From NCBI GenBank assembly GCA_032173965.1, contig CM063284.1:107279910-107343909 (forward strand): DNA of 64,000 nucleotides. The letters are read 5' to 3'. The stretch is from Sitta carolinensis. Its lineage: Eukaryota > Chordata > Aves > Passeriformes > Sittidae. The notes beneath the pieces were generated by a model. That model saw nothing but the letters and a program-made list of their open reading frames with translations. It was not told the DNA's origin and did not search any database. The position numbers and the translations under genes are program-made. Positions 26,206 through 38,953 of the stretch are shown piece by piece (the stretch's first letter is position 1; each line of letters opens with the position of its first letter).

Positions 26206-26412
26206 TGGGCCTCCATTCAGCCAAGTACTTAGGCAGGTACCCAACTTAAAGTGCAGCACCATCAACACTGAGTCATCTGTTTTAAATTAGGCACTCTAGC
26301 TGCACCAGGACCTTAATTAGGCAAGCACAGTTTTAAGGACTCCTTTGCTTTTTGAGGCATAACCCACTGTCATCAATGGAAAGTTTGCCTGAGCGCAGAC
26401 TTTGTATTTCCA
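26206..26412 (+). mobile_element. ancient amniote LINE-like 3' fragment
   Basis: The words 'gggcctccattcagccaagt' and 'acttaggcaggtacccaact' resemble the widespread sauropsid motif 'gggcctgattcagcaaag' followed by 'cacttaagcacatgcttaac'. About 150 bases later 'catcaatggaaagtttgcct' plus 'gagcgcagactttg' resembles its companion motif 'tcaatgggagttttgcctga'. Both are characteristic of old CR1/L3-type 3' ends that predate birds. The match is diverged and recognised from memory of motif order only. Confidence 0.5.
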
Positions 26413-28608
26413 AGGCATAGATCTCCCCAGCAATAGTGTTTTATCACGTGTTTTTATCACTCCATCCCTAATGTCTTTCACTGCACAAGAAGGAGAGAAA
26501 TGAAAAGAAAAATGCAGAGACAGGAAGGTGGCAATTTAGGGGCTCTGTGTCTGTGTGACAGGCATCCTAAAGGAGAAGAAAGAAAAACATTTAGGAAGTT
26601 CTGTGCAGCCACTGCTCAAATACAAGGCCACTCCACTGCAGGTAAGAAATGAGAAATTTTGAGGGCTACTGAGCACTGACTCTTCACAGTGGATCAACGT
26701 TCAAAGTTATTTAGCACAGGTGTTGCTGTAATAGTGGCACACTGATAAATTTCCGTGTTTACTGGCCCTCAAGCACCTCTCTCCCACCTGTGCAGTGGTC
26801 TGGTATTAGTATGCTGAGGCTGTAATGAAAGCCTTATCAGCTGGGCTGTGTCAAACCCTGCTTTTTCCTCATGTTGTGCATGCTTCTCTCCTCCTCTGGG
26901 CATTGGTCTGCGCATTTGCAGCTTGTACACAGGTTTTGAAGGGATTCAGGTGGCTGTTGTTGTTGATCATTGTGTGTGTAATACCTCTACAGAGCTAGGA
27001 AGTTCTTTTTTCTACATTTGTATGGTATGAACTCCTCTTTTCCATCCCAGCTCCAAGGATTCCAGGTGAGGAGGTAGTGGATGCATGTTGTACAGGAGAG
27101 AAACAGGAAGAACTGATGCTCTGGGCAGATTTCTGTACAGGCTGAGAACCTGGGCTGTTTGCAGAGATGGAAAGCTCAAATTTCTTTTCCTTTCATGAGA
27201 CAATTGACACAGCACTCCTTGGTCTTTAACCCAAGGTCTTTGATATCCCTTTACACAGACATGGGATAGAGGTGGGATGAAGAGGGAGAGGAGCAGATCA
27301 ATTGAGAGAGGGGAAGGAAAGAAAGAAAAGACAGCAAACAAGAAAGCAAGAATCAAATATGTGAGATTTTTAAGGGAAGGTAATTATTTTATGATACCTA
27401 CTGATACACTAAAAAAATACTACAAGTGACAGTTTACTTCACATCCAGCAAAATTCAAATTAAATACACACGTGGAACATTTGCCAGAGTTTCATTTAAT
27501 TATATTAATCAATTAGACATGCTGAGAGAAAATGGTGGTTGGCACTAGTGTCACCAAGTGGACTTTCCCAGGGATTAAAGGTTTCTTGCTCTTATTCTAG
27601 CCTTGAGCAGCAGTCAGTGACTCTCCCATGGATAGAGGGACAGGCATTACTTGTCCTCTAATGCAGGGGTGGCTTGTCAAAAATTGAATCAGCTGCCCTC
27701 ACCCCAAACAGAAGTTCCCAGGGGGAAAAGGGCAGAGCCACTCAAGAAAGTTATGAAGGAGGCACCTGAGCTTTGGCAGCAGCAGCGCCATGGGCAGCTC
27801 TTGACCTGCTGGACTCTGCCTAGCCCCACTGCTGAGTGTTGAGGTCTTCCAACCCCAGTGGTCCTGGCTCTGCTCTTACTTCGTGCAGCACCACACTGGA
27901 TGTCCTACAAGCCCAGCACAGTTAATCTGCCACCAGATTCATTGCTGTGCTGATACTCAAGAGCTGACCGTAATATAACAGCACTTGTATAAAACAGGAT
28001 TTTATCACTTTTTCCTTTTTATAGTATGGGAGTGACATACTTGTTCCATTTCTCTTAGGTATAGGATACTTAGCCTGTTGCACTCGAGTTTCTAATTCTT
28101 TCCCCATCCCTACCTATGAATCATAGGGTTTTTCACCTCTTGTTCCACTGACGTACAACGTGCAGCTGGGATCCTTCCTCATTTACACTGTTTCGTACTC
28201 CTTGAAGAAGTGCTGCCAATGCTACCAAGCCAACACACATGTACCACACAGATGTTAGAGCTCTTAAGACCCAAAGAGAACGTGGCTGAGGAGATTTGAG
28301 AGTGGGACATGGGAAGAGGCAGTCTCTCTTCCCATCAGTCCTAAGGAGAATAACACCAAGTACAGCAGCATAAAATTAAAACCAAAGGCAACACACAGGG
28401 ATTGCAAATGCACACGTAGCATTTGACAGATGGACAAGACTGACAAATAGAAAGGACAGACATGGTTAAAATATAGAAAGTGCTTGAATAAATGATATTT
28501 ATTCTAATATTTAATCATCAACATATCAGCTAGACACTTTGTTGGTAAGGAGAGGAGAAAAATAAAATTTATCTTGCCATTTTTGCTTTACTAGGGAATA
28601 TGTAACAG

Positions 28609-28700
28609 TTGGCAGTGTAATACACTTTTTATTTTCATGAGTTATGGATGTGCATGGCCATCCCTAAAAAATTGAAATAAAAACTGTATTACACCGCCAA
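28609..28700. repeat. 92-bp imperfect hairpin, MITE-like
   Basis: The left arm, starting TTGGCAGTGTAATACA (28609-28636), is matched by a right arm (28674-28700) whose reverse complement starts TTGGCGGTGTAATACA. About 25 of 27 paired positions are complementary, with one extra T in the left arm. The central 37 bases contain a smaller inverted repeat, GGATG...CATCC. The organisation resembles a mariner-type miniature inverted-repeat transposable element, but no clear TA target duplication flanks it. A structured RNA hairpin is the alternative. Confidence 0.75.
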
Positions 28701-29840
28701 GTCTCATATACTATATTTATACCATACCAGAGGAGGTGTCTGCAGAGCAACTATAGATATAAACTTTTATTATATCTATAGTTTCTCATGTTATTAGTGT
28801 AGTTGTGAAAATAATAGGATTTACTGAAGGTTGTTATTCCCCCTAGCATCACTGATGCGGTATGAACAATATATTGACCTTTTGGATATTTTTGAACCAT
28901 TGTAATGGATTTGAAAATGTGGTCACCTGACATGAACAGCCGGAGTCCTTGTCCCCAGTCTAAGACAATGGGCTCATGATGTCCTTGTAAGGCAATATTC
29001 AGATTAGCCTCACAAAGTACACCCTAGTACTACCAATGGTGCTTCCCTTTTGTCCTTCTCAGTGTGCAGGGAACACTAACCAAACCCATCTCTTTAAATA
29101 ATTGCAGAGAGGGCATGAAGGCCCAGACTGCAGCAGACTGAAAGATGGGGAGTGCTCCATCATCATGCTCAGGTTCCTACAGCAGAATGACACAGAAATT
29201 TGCCACTGAAATGGATAAAGCCCATAGACCTTGCTAAGCTAGATGATTCCAGGCTTCCTGACTGATTTCTCAGCTTTTTCCCAAAGGTAAACCCCTTCCC
29301 CTGTGAGGTTACCTTGGCTTCCCCCTTTTCCTCTGCCCTACTGATTCTTGCAGGACAGCAGGCAGGAGCAAGCACCTCTTAAGTCCTGCCAGGGAAATCC
29401 TGTGGTGCTTGACATTGTGATGTTATGGCAAAGGATGTACACAGGAGGAGCCTTTGGGCACTGATCAGCCCTGCTGATGGGCAGGAAGATGTTAGGAAAA
29501 ACCATCAAGAAAGGAAGTTGCCACAGGTGCTCACTGTAATGCAGGCTTGCTCTGCTGTCCTGCACACACTGTGGAAATACACCTGATGTTCTCTGAAGCA
29601 AAGGGAACATTCCATTGACAAGTTGCCTTTGTTTCCTGTAGGTGCATAAAGGTACTTGTTCAAGTTTTTTCAGCTTGGAGGCACAGGAGAAGCCAGGAGC
29701 ACCTGTTTACTGATGGGAAATGCCAATAGAAATGGGTCTGGAAGAGCAGCATATTTATAGCCTCACACAGCACCATATGGTGCTTGGTAGCAGAAATCAT
29801 CAATTGAGATAGATGAGCAAATGTAAATTTCAGCTTAGAT

Positions 29841-29897
29841 TTTATTTTCTTTTTTTCTTTTCTTTCTTTTTTCTTTTTTTTTCTTTTTTTTTTTTTA
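29841..29897. repeat. polypyrimidine (CTTT)n tract
   Basis: The plus strand is almost pure T with regularly spaced C for about 57 bases, ending in T14. Its reverse complement produces a lysine/glutamate-rich artefact frame. It is simple sequence and could act as a polypyrimidine tract only if transcribed on the plus strand. Confidence 0.9.
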
Positions 29898-30283
29898 AGC
29901 AATAATTTTATTTAATTTTCTCTCTTTGTCTCTGAGTACTCAAGCTGACTTGGCTGTGTCTTGCCCCTTGCTTTCTAGAGAAGGCTGTAGGGGCATACAG
30001 CCTTAATTGTTTAAATAACTCTATAACTATTGGAAGAAGGAGATGGGGAGCCATGGAACAAAAGATATGTCTGGGGATGATGGGCTGGGAAGCTGAAGTC
30101 AAAAGGACACATAGCTCAGGCCCTTAGGACTGGAAAGGCAGCCCTGAGAAATCTGAGGTCAGTCAGGCCAGAGGCAAAACTGATTTCTTTTTAATCAAGC
30201 TTAATTGTTTATATTAATACATAAATTTTCTCACAATGATTCAACTCAGCCTTTTAGCAGATCGCTGAAGAAAACCTCCTCTA

Positions 30284-30300
30284 TTTTTTTGGGGGGGGGG
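30284..30300. repeat. T7-G10 homopolymer junction
   Basis: Seven T residues are followed directly by ten G residues. A G10 run is uncommon in this AT-rich context and is a site where read errors and length variation are likely. Confidence 0.85.
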
Positions 30301-32759
30301 CAAGAGTATCTCTGAGCATAAGTCTGTAAATTGCCTTTGGGCTTATAAAGGGCTGCTGTGGTCCTTTGAAAATGCAGCAGTTTCCTTGCTATTAGTGCAC
30401 ATCCAGCTCAACCTAAAGGATTCTTGATTTCTGACCCTATTACCATATCCCTGTTCATCAATTTAAAACCAGTGTAGCTCAGCTCCAGCTCTTCAGTATA
30501 AGCCCTCCAAACTCAGTCTTCTCAGAAGTGACCATGGGACAGGAACCATGGGGCACTGCCTTTTATGCTGGATTGTAGAATCCCTGGCTGGCACACCCCT
30601 GTACCACCACAATGCAAGTATTTGATAACTCCTCCCTACACAATGTACTCTAAATATACAGTCTGAGTAATCTTGCATCAATCTTTACCACCTTTCTTTA
30701 CACCTCAGCTCAAGAGATACAAGATAGAGGCTGAACTTGCATCCATGCTGGGATTGTACCTCTGGGTCAGGACAGAAGTGTCTGAGGATGTCGCTGCAAT
30801 GATGCCTGCAATGGTCCAGGGCTTCCTTGGTGAGCAAATAACATCCTCCAAAATCCGGGGTGCTCAATCTGCCACACACCCCTCACAAGACACATGACTG
30901 AATGCAAAGGGCACGCTTTTGTTCATCTGCTAAGGTAACTGATGGCTCACCAGGAGGCCCATGTAATGATTGTAGTTTTGCTGATTTATTAAGTGCCAAT
31001 GGTCTTTTAATATTGTTTGTGTTTCAGAAATAAAGATAGTCATTGCCCTGAAGGCTTACAGTCTGAAAGACGAATACACACAATACACAACTCCCTATGG
31101 ATACTCAGAAGAAAGATTTTTTTTTATTAAGGAGCTATTCTGATTTAATTTGGTTCTTTAATGTCATATTGGAGCAGTGCAGGGTTGAGTGTCAGCCAGC
31201 TGAAAGCATTCCTCTGCTGGGCTATAAAGACTACAAGAAGAGTATCAGCATGTGGAGGGAGGGGACATGCAGCCCCTCTGACTCAATCAGAGCTTCAGGA
31301 CATGAATTCCCAGTGATTTGCTCCTTGGCCAGCAACCTCCATCAACCTGCTGCTTATCAGGCACTCTCAGTCACTGCCCAAGCCAGGAAAGTTAGGCTAC
31401 AGGGAATGTGCTAAACTAAAACTTGGTGTTAAAGGGCATGACAGAGAGGTGATGTGAATTTCTGCCTGTTTCACAGTGGGGTTGAAGCAGGCAGTCTATG
31501 TGGTGTGAGTAGGCAAAAGGGCTTAAGGTTTTATAGGCCCCTCATGGATTATGAATTTGGCACCCACCTAGAGTTTCTATTTGCTCTGTGGTTGGGATTG
31601 CCAGGGTGGATGAGGTCAGTGGAAATGGACCAACATTCATCCAGCCCCTGTGGCCCAGAGAGTGCTTACAGGCTGCCAGAGAGCAGTAATTCAGGAGGCA
31701 AAGGGCACGGGTGGTACCTCCAAGAGGTTCTGCATCCAGGCATTTGTGCCTGTGCCTGCATCTCGATGCGTGCACAGACACATGAGCCTTTGTCAGTGTA
31801 AAATGATTGGGAGACTCACAATTTTAAGGGGCTGGCAGAAACTCCTGTGGTGTTGTGCGGTCAGCACTGGTGAAAGGTGGATTCAGGCGTGTGTCCTTCC
31901 CAGCATTTCGGGAGGCTGACAAAATTGCCTTCTGTGGATGCATGACTTCCTCCAGTGCCATGGCCAGAGGGACCCTACCACTCGTTTCCTGCAATTCCAC
32001 TCAGGGCCTTGGACTCCCACACAGAGCGAGCTGTGGGGAGAAATGTTAGTCCTTATTCTTTCACTTCACAGTGCCAAAATCAATTTTGAAAAAATCATCT
32101 CAAAGTTGCTTTCAACTCAATCTGGGTGTTTCTTTACTGCTAGAATATCACCCATACACTGGAATCGTTATTACATCACACTAATCTAATTTAAATGCAT
32201 TTTTACTGTACTTGGTTTAATGAATGTGGAATGTGTCACTATGAAATTGCACCATTAATTTGATAAATAGGACTTGAAGGTATAATTTTTTCCAGCATTG
32301 CAGACTAATGAAGCTAAAATACATATATAATAAGAAGTGTAAATAATAAATTATTCTTAGGAGCAAAAAAATTAATTAGATCTTACCACAAATTGCATCT
32401 CAATGTCAAAGTTTTTTTACACTACTGACTTTCAAACTAGTTGGAACATGACTGTGATCCTTGGGAAGTTTCTCGAGTAATTGCTGTGTGTTCGCATATT
32501 TGGGAATATACCTCAAGAAGCTACCTGAGTGCCTACTGATCTCACATGCAGCTTTCTCATGCTCCCAGCCATCACACCTGAATTTTAACAGCATTTAGAA
32601 CAATTCCTGTTATTGTTTGTTCTAAATTTCAGCATCCTCTTTATTCTTGAAGACTCAAGGAAAACTTTTTTTTTAGATTTCTGACACTGAAGAGAGAGCA
32701 AAATTAGGACACACCGCATGCAAATTCACTGCAGAGGCGACCGTACCCCCACTGCCAGC

Positions 32760-32830
32760 TCGCTGCCTCTGCTGCTGAAATCAATGGGAGTTTTTGCACC
32801 GACTTCAATAGGAGAAGAGACTCCTGCACA
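32760..32830 (+). mobile_element. remnant of ancient amniote repeat
   Basis: Two imperfect direct copies, 'ctgaaatcaatgggag' (32775-32790) and 'ccgacttcaataggag' (32799-32814), are joined by 'tttttgca'. This is the layout of a common sauropsid repeat motif that pairs 'gaaatcaatgggagttttgc' with 'attgacttcaatgggagcag'. Only about 70 bases are recognisable. Confidence 0.5.
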
Positions 32831-34233
32831 AAGCACACTACTTTTCACTGGTAATGGAAATGTCACAGCGGTGCCATTCAGGAAGGAAACCAAGTGGAGG
32901 GAAATTAAAGAGGAAACTCCAGTCTTGTGCAGTTTAGTTGCTGATAGCTCATCTCGCTCAGCCTGCTGCACCCTCAGCCGGTTACACAGTGCTGCCTGGT
33001 TTAGCATTCTTTGTCTCTTTGTCATTTCTTATTGAGCCCACAAAGAAAGGTTTTATCTCACTCCTCTGGAAAAGAAAGCGCCTAGAGATTGAAGAGATCA
33101 GGTGGCATTTCACCTCTAGTTTTCTTCATTCCCAGCTGGAGAGCTTTGAATGCTCTGCACAGCAAACTATTCTCTGACTATTCTATAGCTAGATGAAGGA
33201 CCATTGGCCAAAATGTCATCCCTAACCTTATTTTCTATTCCTAGTTTCTAGTTTAATAACCAACATTTTTACTTCCTGTTGTTTGATTTGCAGACAAAAT
33301 TCTGACATGTTATCGGTTTTGTTGCCAGATAGCGCATTAAGCCTTACTAAGGGGTAAACCTAATGATCTTCATTAAACCTTCTAAATGAACCCACCTCCT
33401 GCTTCTTCAGGTGGAGGAGGGCATTGACAAGGAACACTGCTGAACTGTCTTACAGCTATTTTCCCCTTGCAAGCAGAAGGAAAGAGAGATGAGCGGCAGC
33501 TTTTAAAGAAGGAAAAAAGTTAGATAAACATGAAAGGGTTTGTGAGATTTCCTTTCTTAATGGCAAAGTTTTCCAGCAATAAATCACAATTCAGTCCATG
33601 CCATTAGTTTTGGGGGCATTATATCCCCTCATTAAAGTGCATAAACAATTATATTTATTGAAGGTAATGTACTGTGTAGTGCATTATAACGACACTCATT
33701 AACATATGTAATCATCATTTGAACGGGCTTTACTACAATGTAAACTGATAATGGCATGATTACCCACTGGGTTATTAACTTTTCAGTCCTAAGATAATAA
33801 AAGGTGATACAAGAAACAAAAAGAACATGTGCATTGCCCTTCACATGTGATTTATGTGCTTCGCTGTGGAGCTATGAACACAGGTACCCATCATTGGGGA
33901 GACTGAGTCTTTATTGCACATTGTATTTGACAGAATAATAAATGTAGCTGAATGGTTCTTGGGTGGGCATCTGGGGAAAAAAAGTCCTGTGAATAAGGCA
34001 GGCACTACTTCAAACTGCAAGACCCAGCAAAGGAAATAATTTTGTCTGTCTCTCTGTCTCTCACTAGCACTCTGTGGCTTACAGATCTTCATATACTCTG
34101 TCAGACTCACACAGATTAGGGAAAAAAAAATCCATCTTGTTTATATGTTTCTCCTCCTCCTTCTTCAGCCCACGATGCACTCCTCTCTGCCTGGGCTATA
34201 ATTGCTGTTTATGAGAAAATGAAGGGATGCACT

Positions 34234-34280
34234 ATGCTAAGGTACCTGTGTGCTAAGGTATTCATATTATGCTAAGTGTA
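34234..34280. repeat. three spaced copies of TGCTAAG(GTA)
   Basis: Copies of 'tgctaaggta' occur at 34235-34244 and 34251-34260, and a third, 'tgctaagtgta', lies at 34270-34280. The spacing is 16 and 19 bases. It may be a decayed tandem duplication. Confidence 0.6.
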
Positions 34281-37200
34281 TGCTTGTATCAAACAGATGG
34301 TTTCAGGTATTGAAATGCAGCTTAGCTGCAGTATCAGAGAATAGATTTATCAGTTTTCTGGAGCTTCTCTTCTATAAAATGCCTATTTGGAGGCATCAGA
34401 GGTATTATAAATACAGCTTATTTGTGTAATTTATCAGCCCTCTCCGGGGTTTGTCTCTGTGGAATCTTAGTGCCTTAATTTTAATGAATGAATCTGAGTT
34501 TGTTTTAGGAGGGGATGAGTTAAGAAATATTAAAATAAAAAAAGACTCATGAACAGCCATTCAAAAAAGCACCAGTTACCAATAGACAGGGCCTCTCTAA
34601 CATTACATGGCACATATATGCTAAAGTGGAAAATGATCCGTAAATCTGCGGTGCCTATGGTGAATTGAAATGCATCAGCCATTGCAGTGCTAGTAAGACC
34701 TGTTTCTCCACTATACCTTGACTTGCAGACAAAGGGCAGATATGTCAATAGCTGATACGAGTTTGCCCTGACACAGCGCCAGTGCAGGAGCATGAGGAGC
34801 CAGAAACTGCAGAGTTCCCAAGAGGCAGAGGAACAGTCCAGCAGCTCTGAGACAAACCCTTCACTGCTTATGGCATAGAGACTGTGACGAGGACATGAAC
34901 AGTTGTGGCCAGAGCACATCTGGGCCCAGCTGCTTTACTCACCTTCAGGACCACATGCAGCAAGGTGCACAACCTTGCAACTGTGCTGGTCAAATTTAGC
35001 TGCCAAACAGACCTAACCATGAAGGGGTAACATTAAAAACTCCCATGCCCTGAAAAACCCCAAACAATCAGGCCAGAACCTTGAGTTTGATGGTAGATAC
35101 CATTAAGGAACATCACTGAAGAAGAGTTAAGATTGCCATTAAATAATTTTCAGGTTAATATAGTCATCGCTTACTTTAGAAGTCCTTTGAAACAAAATTG
35201 TTTGGAACTTCTATTAGCTTGGCATTCCTTTAAGGAGTCCTCTGCCAGTCCCTGGCCCTTGAAGAGGCTAAATATCTGGACTTTCAGCTCTCCATGGAGT
35301 TCTAGAAGCTCTGGGATGGTTTATGGTTTTCCATTAGCCAAGGGTCTAATAGAGACCTGAGATCCATTAAGTGGGAAATTCTTCCCATGGAAAGCAATAT
35401 ACCGTAATTCTTTGCTAAAATCTGAGCCCACACAAGAAATCTGAGCTTGTGGTAAAGACCAGGGTGCAAGTAAGTTTGTGCAGGAAATTACTTCATACTG
35501 TTTATTATTGGACTATTTATCCATGACTTTTTAGACAACAGACACGGTGGACTTGATTCGCTCTTGAACCAAATAGGGCAGATGCTCATTAGATGACTGG
35601 CCCTGTGGACAGGAGCTTTAAATCACACTCTGGTATTGCAAACACCTCGTTAGTAATTTGGAAACTGCTGAGGGCTAAGGAGAATGAAAACACCCTTCCC
35701 TGCTCCGCTGACAGCATTTTTCCAGATCAGCTGTACTCATTTAGGGAATCACCAAGGGCTGTGAACCTTGCACCACTCTGACCTCCCCCCTGGCTTGAGC
35801 AGACTTTCTGCTGTGGTAGTGCCAGTAGCAGCATAAGTGAATCAAACCTATTGTTCTTTTCTGGCCATGATAACTTGTCTTACTCTTATGATTGAACTGT
35901 TCTGACAGTGTATGAAAACTCACAGAGAAAAACACCAAATAAAAGAAATGTAGTATGTGAAAATATCTTGTACTACCTGAAAGCTCAAAGAGTCAGTGGT
36001 TGTTTTTGTTATTGACAGTTTCAGCTGATAGCATCAATTCTTTTTCCTACAATCTTTCTTTTCTTATTTCCATCTGTTCAAATTTATGTTTTAGTTGGGA
36101 GAAGATTAGAGATAAAAATAGTTTTTTGGTAGCATTTGCAACAACTTGGAAGTTTAAAGGTCTCTGTGTTTCCTTCAAATAATCATTCTGTATCACGGAT
36201 TTTTGGATATTTCACTATTCAATAACATCTACATGAAAACAATATATGATTTAGTAGAAGCTTTAAAATTAGGAAAGTAGGGAGAATTAGCATATGCCAT
36301 CCAGAAGTTTGTCTGCTGTTAAGCCTTACAGTCTGTCTGGCAGTGCTGGAAAGTCAACTGATTTCAAAGGTCTGACCCTCCCCAGGGCAGAGCACTTAGC
36401 CCCCCTGGAGAGGAGGAAATACTTGACATTTCTCTGGAGCAATTCCTGCTGCTTCCTATTCACAACTGCACTGATAGCTCTGGGGACAGGGGAAGCAAAT
36501 TGCCCAGGAGCTACTGTAGAAGTTTTGCTGAGGTGTTTGGAATGGGTAGAGGGAATCAAGAGACTCACACCTATGGTAGCACTTGTGGCGCTGCCCAGAT
36601 TTCAGAGCAGCACAAATACCACATTTACTTGGCTCAACAAAGCAAAGTGTGAGCAAGCATTTACTGATGAGGAGGAGGTGCAAAACCTGCCTCAGACTCC
36701 ATCTGCTCTTTACCCTCAGACTGTTTTGTATACTTTGTCACAGGGAACAGCCATTGAGGAACCTGAGGATTGTGGTTAATCCAGGGAAGACTGGAAAATG
36801 AGAAGGGAGGAGACCTCATGATAGTTTTCATTCTAAGGAGATATTTTCTTTCCCCTTGTGCCGTTGTTCCTCTTGTTTTCAAAGTCTCAACACAAATCTA
36901 AGAGCTCTGCATGAAAAGTACAGTAGTCTGGGTATAATTACCACAGCTGCCGCAGATGGCTCATTTTAACAAGAGACCCTAGGTAAACCTAGTTGTTTAG
37001 CCTGCAGCATAAACAACAAAATATTCTACCTAAACAAGTGGATCTGGGTCTGTGGAGGTGAAGCTCTATTCTGCCTTAATAATCTTTGTCATTAAAGAAG
37101 TCCAAAAGGTGTTGGTGGGACAGGGGCCAGGTCGGGGCTCAGTTTTGGTGTGTACCTGTGTAATTTCCAAGGAGGAAGATGTCTGGGTGTTGGAATGCAC

Positions 37201-38504
37201 TTTACCCTTTAGATGGGATCCCCTGAGCACTGCATTTGAAGTGCAAGGCATTGTCCATTCCCTAGGAAGAATAGGAAAAGGAAGGGAAATCTTAAAATTC
37301 ATGAAGTTTTCCAGTGTCATCTACCTAGTCCCTCTAACAAATCTTGTTGCAGGACAGAACACTGAGGTTAGTATGTTTTGTGGTTGAGGAACTAGAAAGA
37401 CTTCTCCTGCTTTACAAAAAAGCAGTACTCCAAATCAGGTCAAAGCAGATGGGTGTGCAGGAGACTCAGTAGAGAGGACATTAACACCTAAAACTGCTCT
37501 CCTCATGGGAGAAAACAAGAGAGGAGGAATGATTTTTAGCTTTCTGTATCTGTTCACGTTTGTGAAATGGAGCTCCAAATCAATACACATATTCCTTCTG
37601 AAAACTCACAAATTGGTATCTGCAGGATACCTTTATTCTTTCCAGCCCTGTATCCACCTGCATCAGCAAACTCTCCTCACAGAGGTCCTGCTGGCACCAG
37701 CTCATTAGCACAGAGCTACTAATCTTCCTTTGCCAAAATCTTCCACTTCTCCTCTGCCTGATCATAATGTCCTTAACCTTTCAGTCATGTAGACCCACGT
37801 TGTAGTGACCATTTTTATTTTCTCCTCAGACACTGTTGCCTTTGACTATGTGGCATTTCCTAGGTACCACACTTATCCAAGTCTATGCTGTTGACCTTCA
37901 CAACGTTCCCCCTTTGTCCTTCAGTGCTGCTGCCACAAGTGCTTGCCCCCACTCCATGCTTGGCATTTTACCCACTGCTTTGGTTTCCTTATGGATTATT
38001 AAAATACATTTCCTCAATGATCTACAAACATAAAGATGGGCATTTCTGGCCTTAACACCAAGGTCCATAATCTCTTTCACATGTCTCATTTTTCCCACAG
38101 GACTGCAAGTACCAACTTGATCTTATGAGGCATCTCTCAGCCTGTTTGTTCCACTAGCGCCTTTACCATGCAGCTCCCCATAGAAATAGATATCCCCATG
38201 CTATGTCCTCCTCTAGATCCCATCTTACGGCACATGTCCATTATAACACCACTTTGACACCTCTGTAGGAAGTCTACAAACAGGTAATGATAGCCTGCAA
38301 AGATGTTATGCACAAGATGAGGGATAAGAAGTCTATGTTACAGCAAGGAACATTTGAGCTCATGTTAAAGGCAAGGGAAGTGTATGGGCTAAGAGGAAGG
38401 TGCTTCAGAAGGTTGAAAAATCTTCATCAGTAGAAATCATTAGGAACTTGATACATATATAAATGTATTTTAATGATTAAATAGGTAGAAGGGAGCCTGC
38501 TGTA

Positions 38505-38561
38505 GGAGAGAACAGTGTATGGGATAACATCACAGGTCCCTTCCAATCTCATGACTTTACC
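38505..38561 (+). mobile_element. possible tiny CR1 3' tail remnant
   Basis: The phrase 'cacaggtcccttccaatctc' followed by 'atgacttt' resembles the CR1 end 'aaggtcccttccaaccc...attctatgat'. Too little remains for a firm call, because the neighbouring upstream sequence does not continue the consensus. Confidence 0.3.
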
Positions 38562-38935
38562 TTGTCTTTGAAATCTGTGCAATCATGTGTATGTTTATCT
38601 ATCCCTTTCTTTTTCTTCCTACTCTTTCTTGAGCATGCTTTTTACTATTTCCTGCTCCTTGGCTTTCTTCAATAACCTTACTGCTCATTTCACCTATCCC
38701 AAGAGGGGCCTTGGTTCCTCTTGAGACTTCTAGGCATTACTCTAACAGAACCACAAAGATGTAATAACATTAAACCTTTGATTCATGCCATATCCTAAGC
38801 TGTTGTGCTTGTGCTGCTCTGTGCCAAGGAAGAAGCTGTATTTTTTCTTTCCTTGGTGAAGGGATTCCTGCATACACAAATTTTGGAAAACATTTGGGCA
38901 GTCCTTTGGGAAGAACTGCACTTAATAAATGTAAA

Positions 38936-38953
38936 TTATTATTATTATTATTT
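38936..38953. repeat. (ATT)n run, possible SINE tail
   Basis: About six att units follow 'gcacttaataaatgtaa'. That is the arrangement at the 3' end of MIR/CORE-SINE copies ('...tataaatgcaaagtatt' plus (att)n). The body of a SINE upstream is not recognisable, so only the simple repeat is certain. Confidence 0.7.

Noticed and set aside
27830..27885. 'gaggtcttccaaccccagtg' as another CR1 tail
   Set aside because: Only a dozen bases agree with the CR1 end, and the upstream consensus ('cccatggcagg', 'ggttggaac') is absent.
30450..30500. 'accagtgtagctcagctcca' as a further ancient LINE remnant
   Set aside because: The similarity to the sauropsid motif 'acaccagtgtaactgagagc' is too short to separate from chance.
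34530..34919. 129-codon minus-strand frame, Leu/Cys/Ser-rich
   Set aside because: No signal peptide, domain or family pattern is visible, and other frames of the same segment are also partly open.
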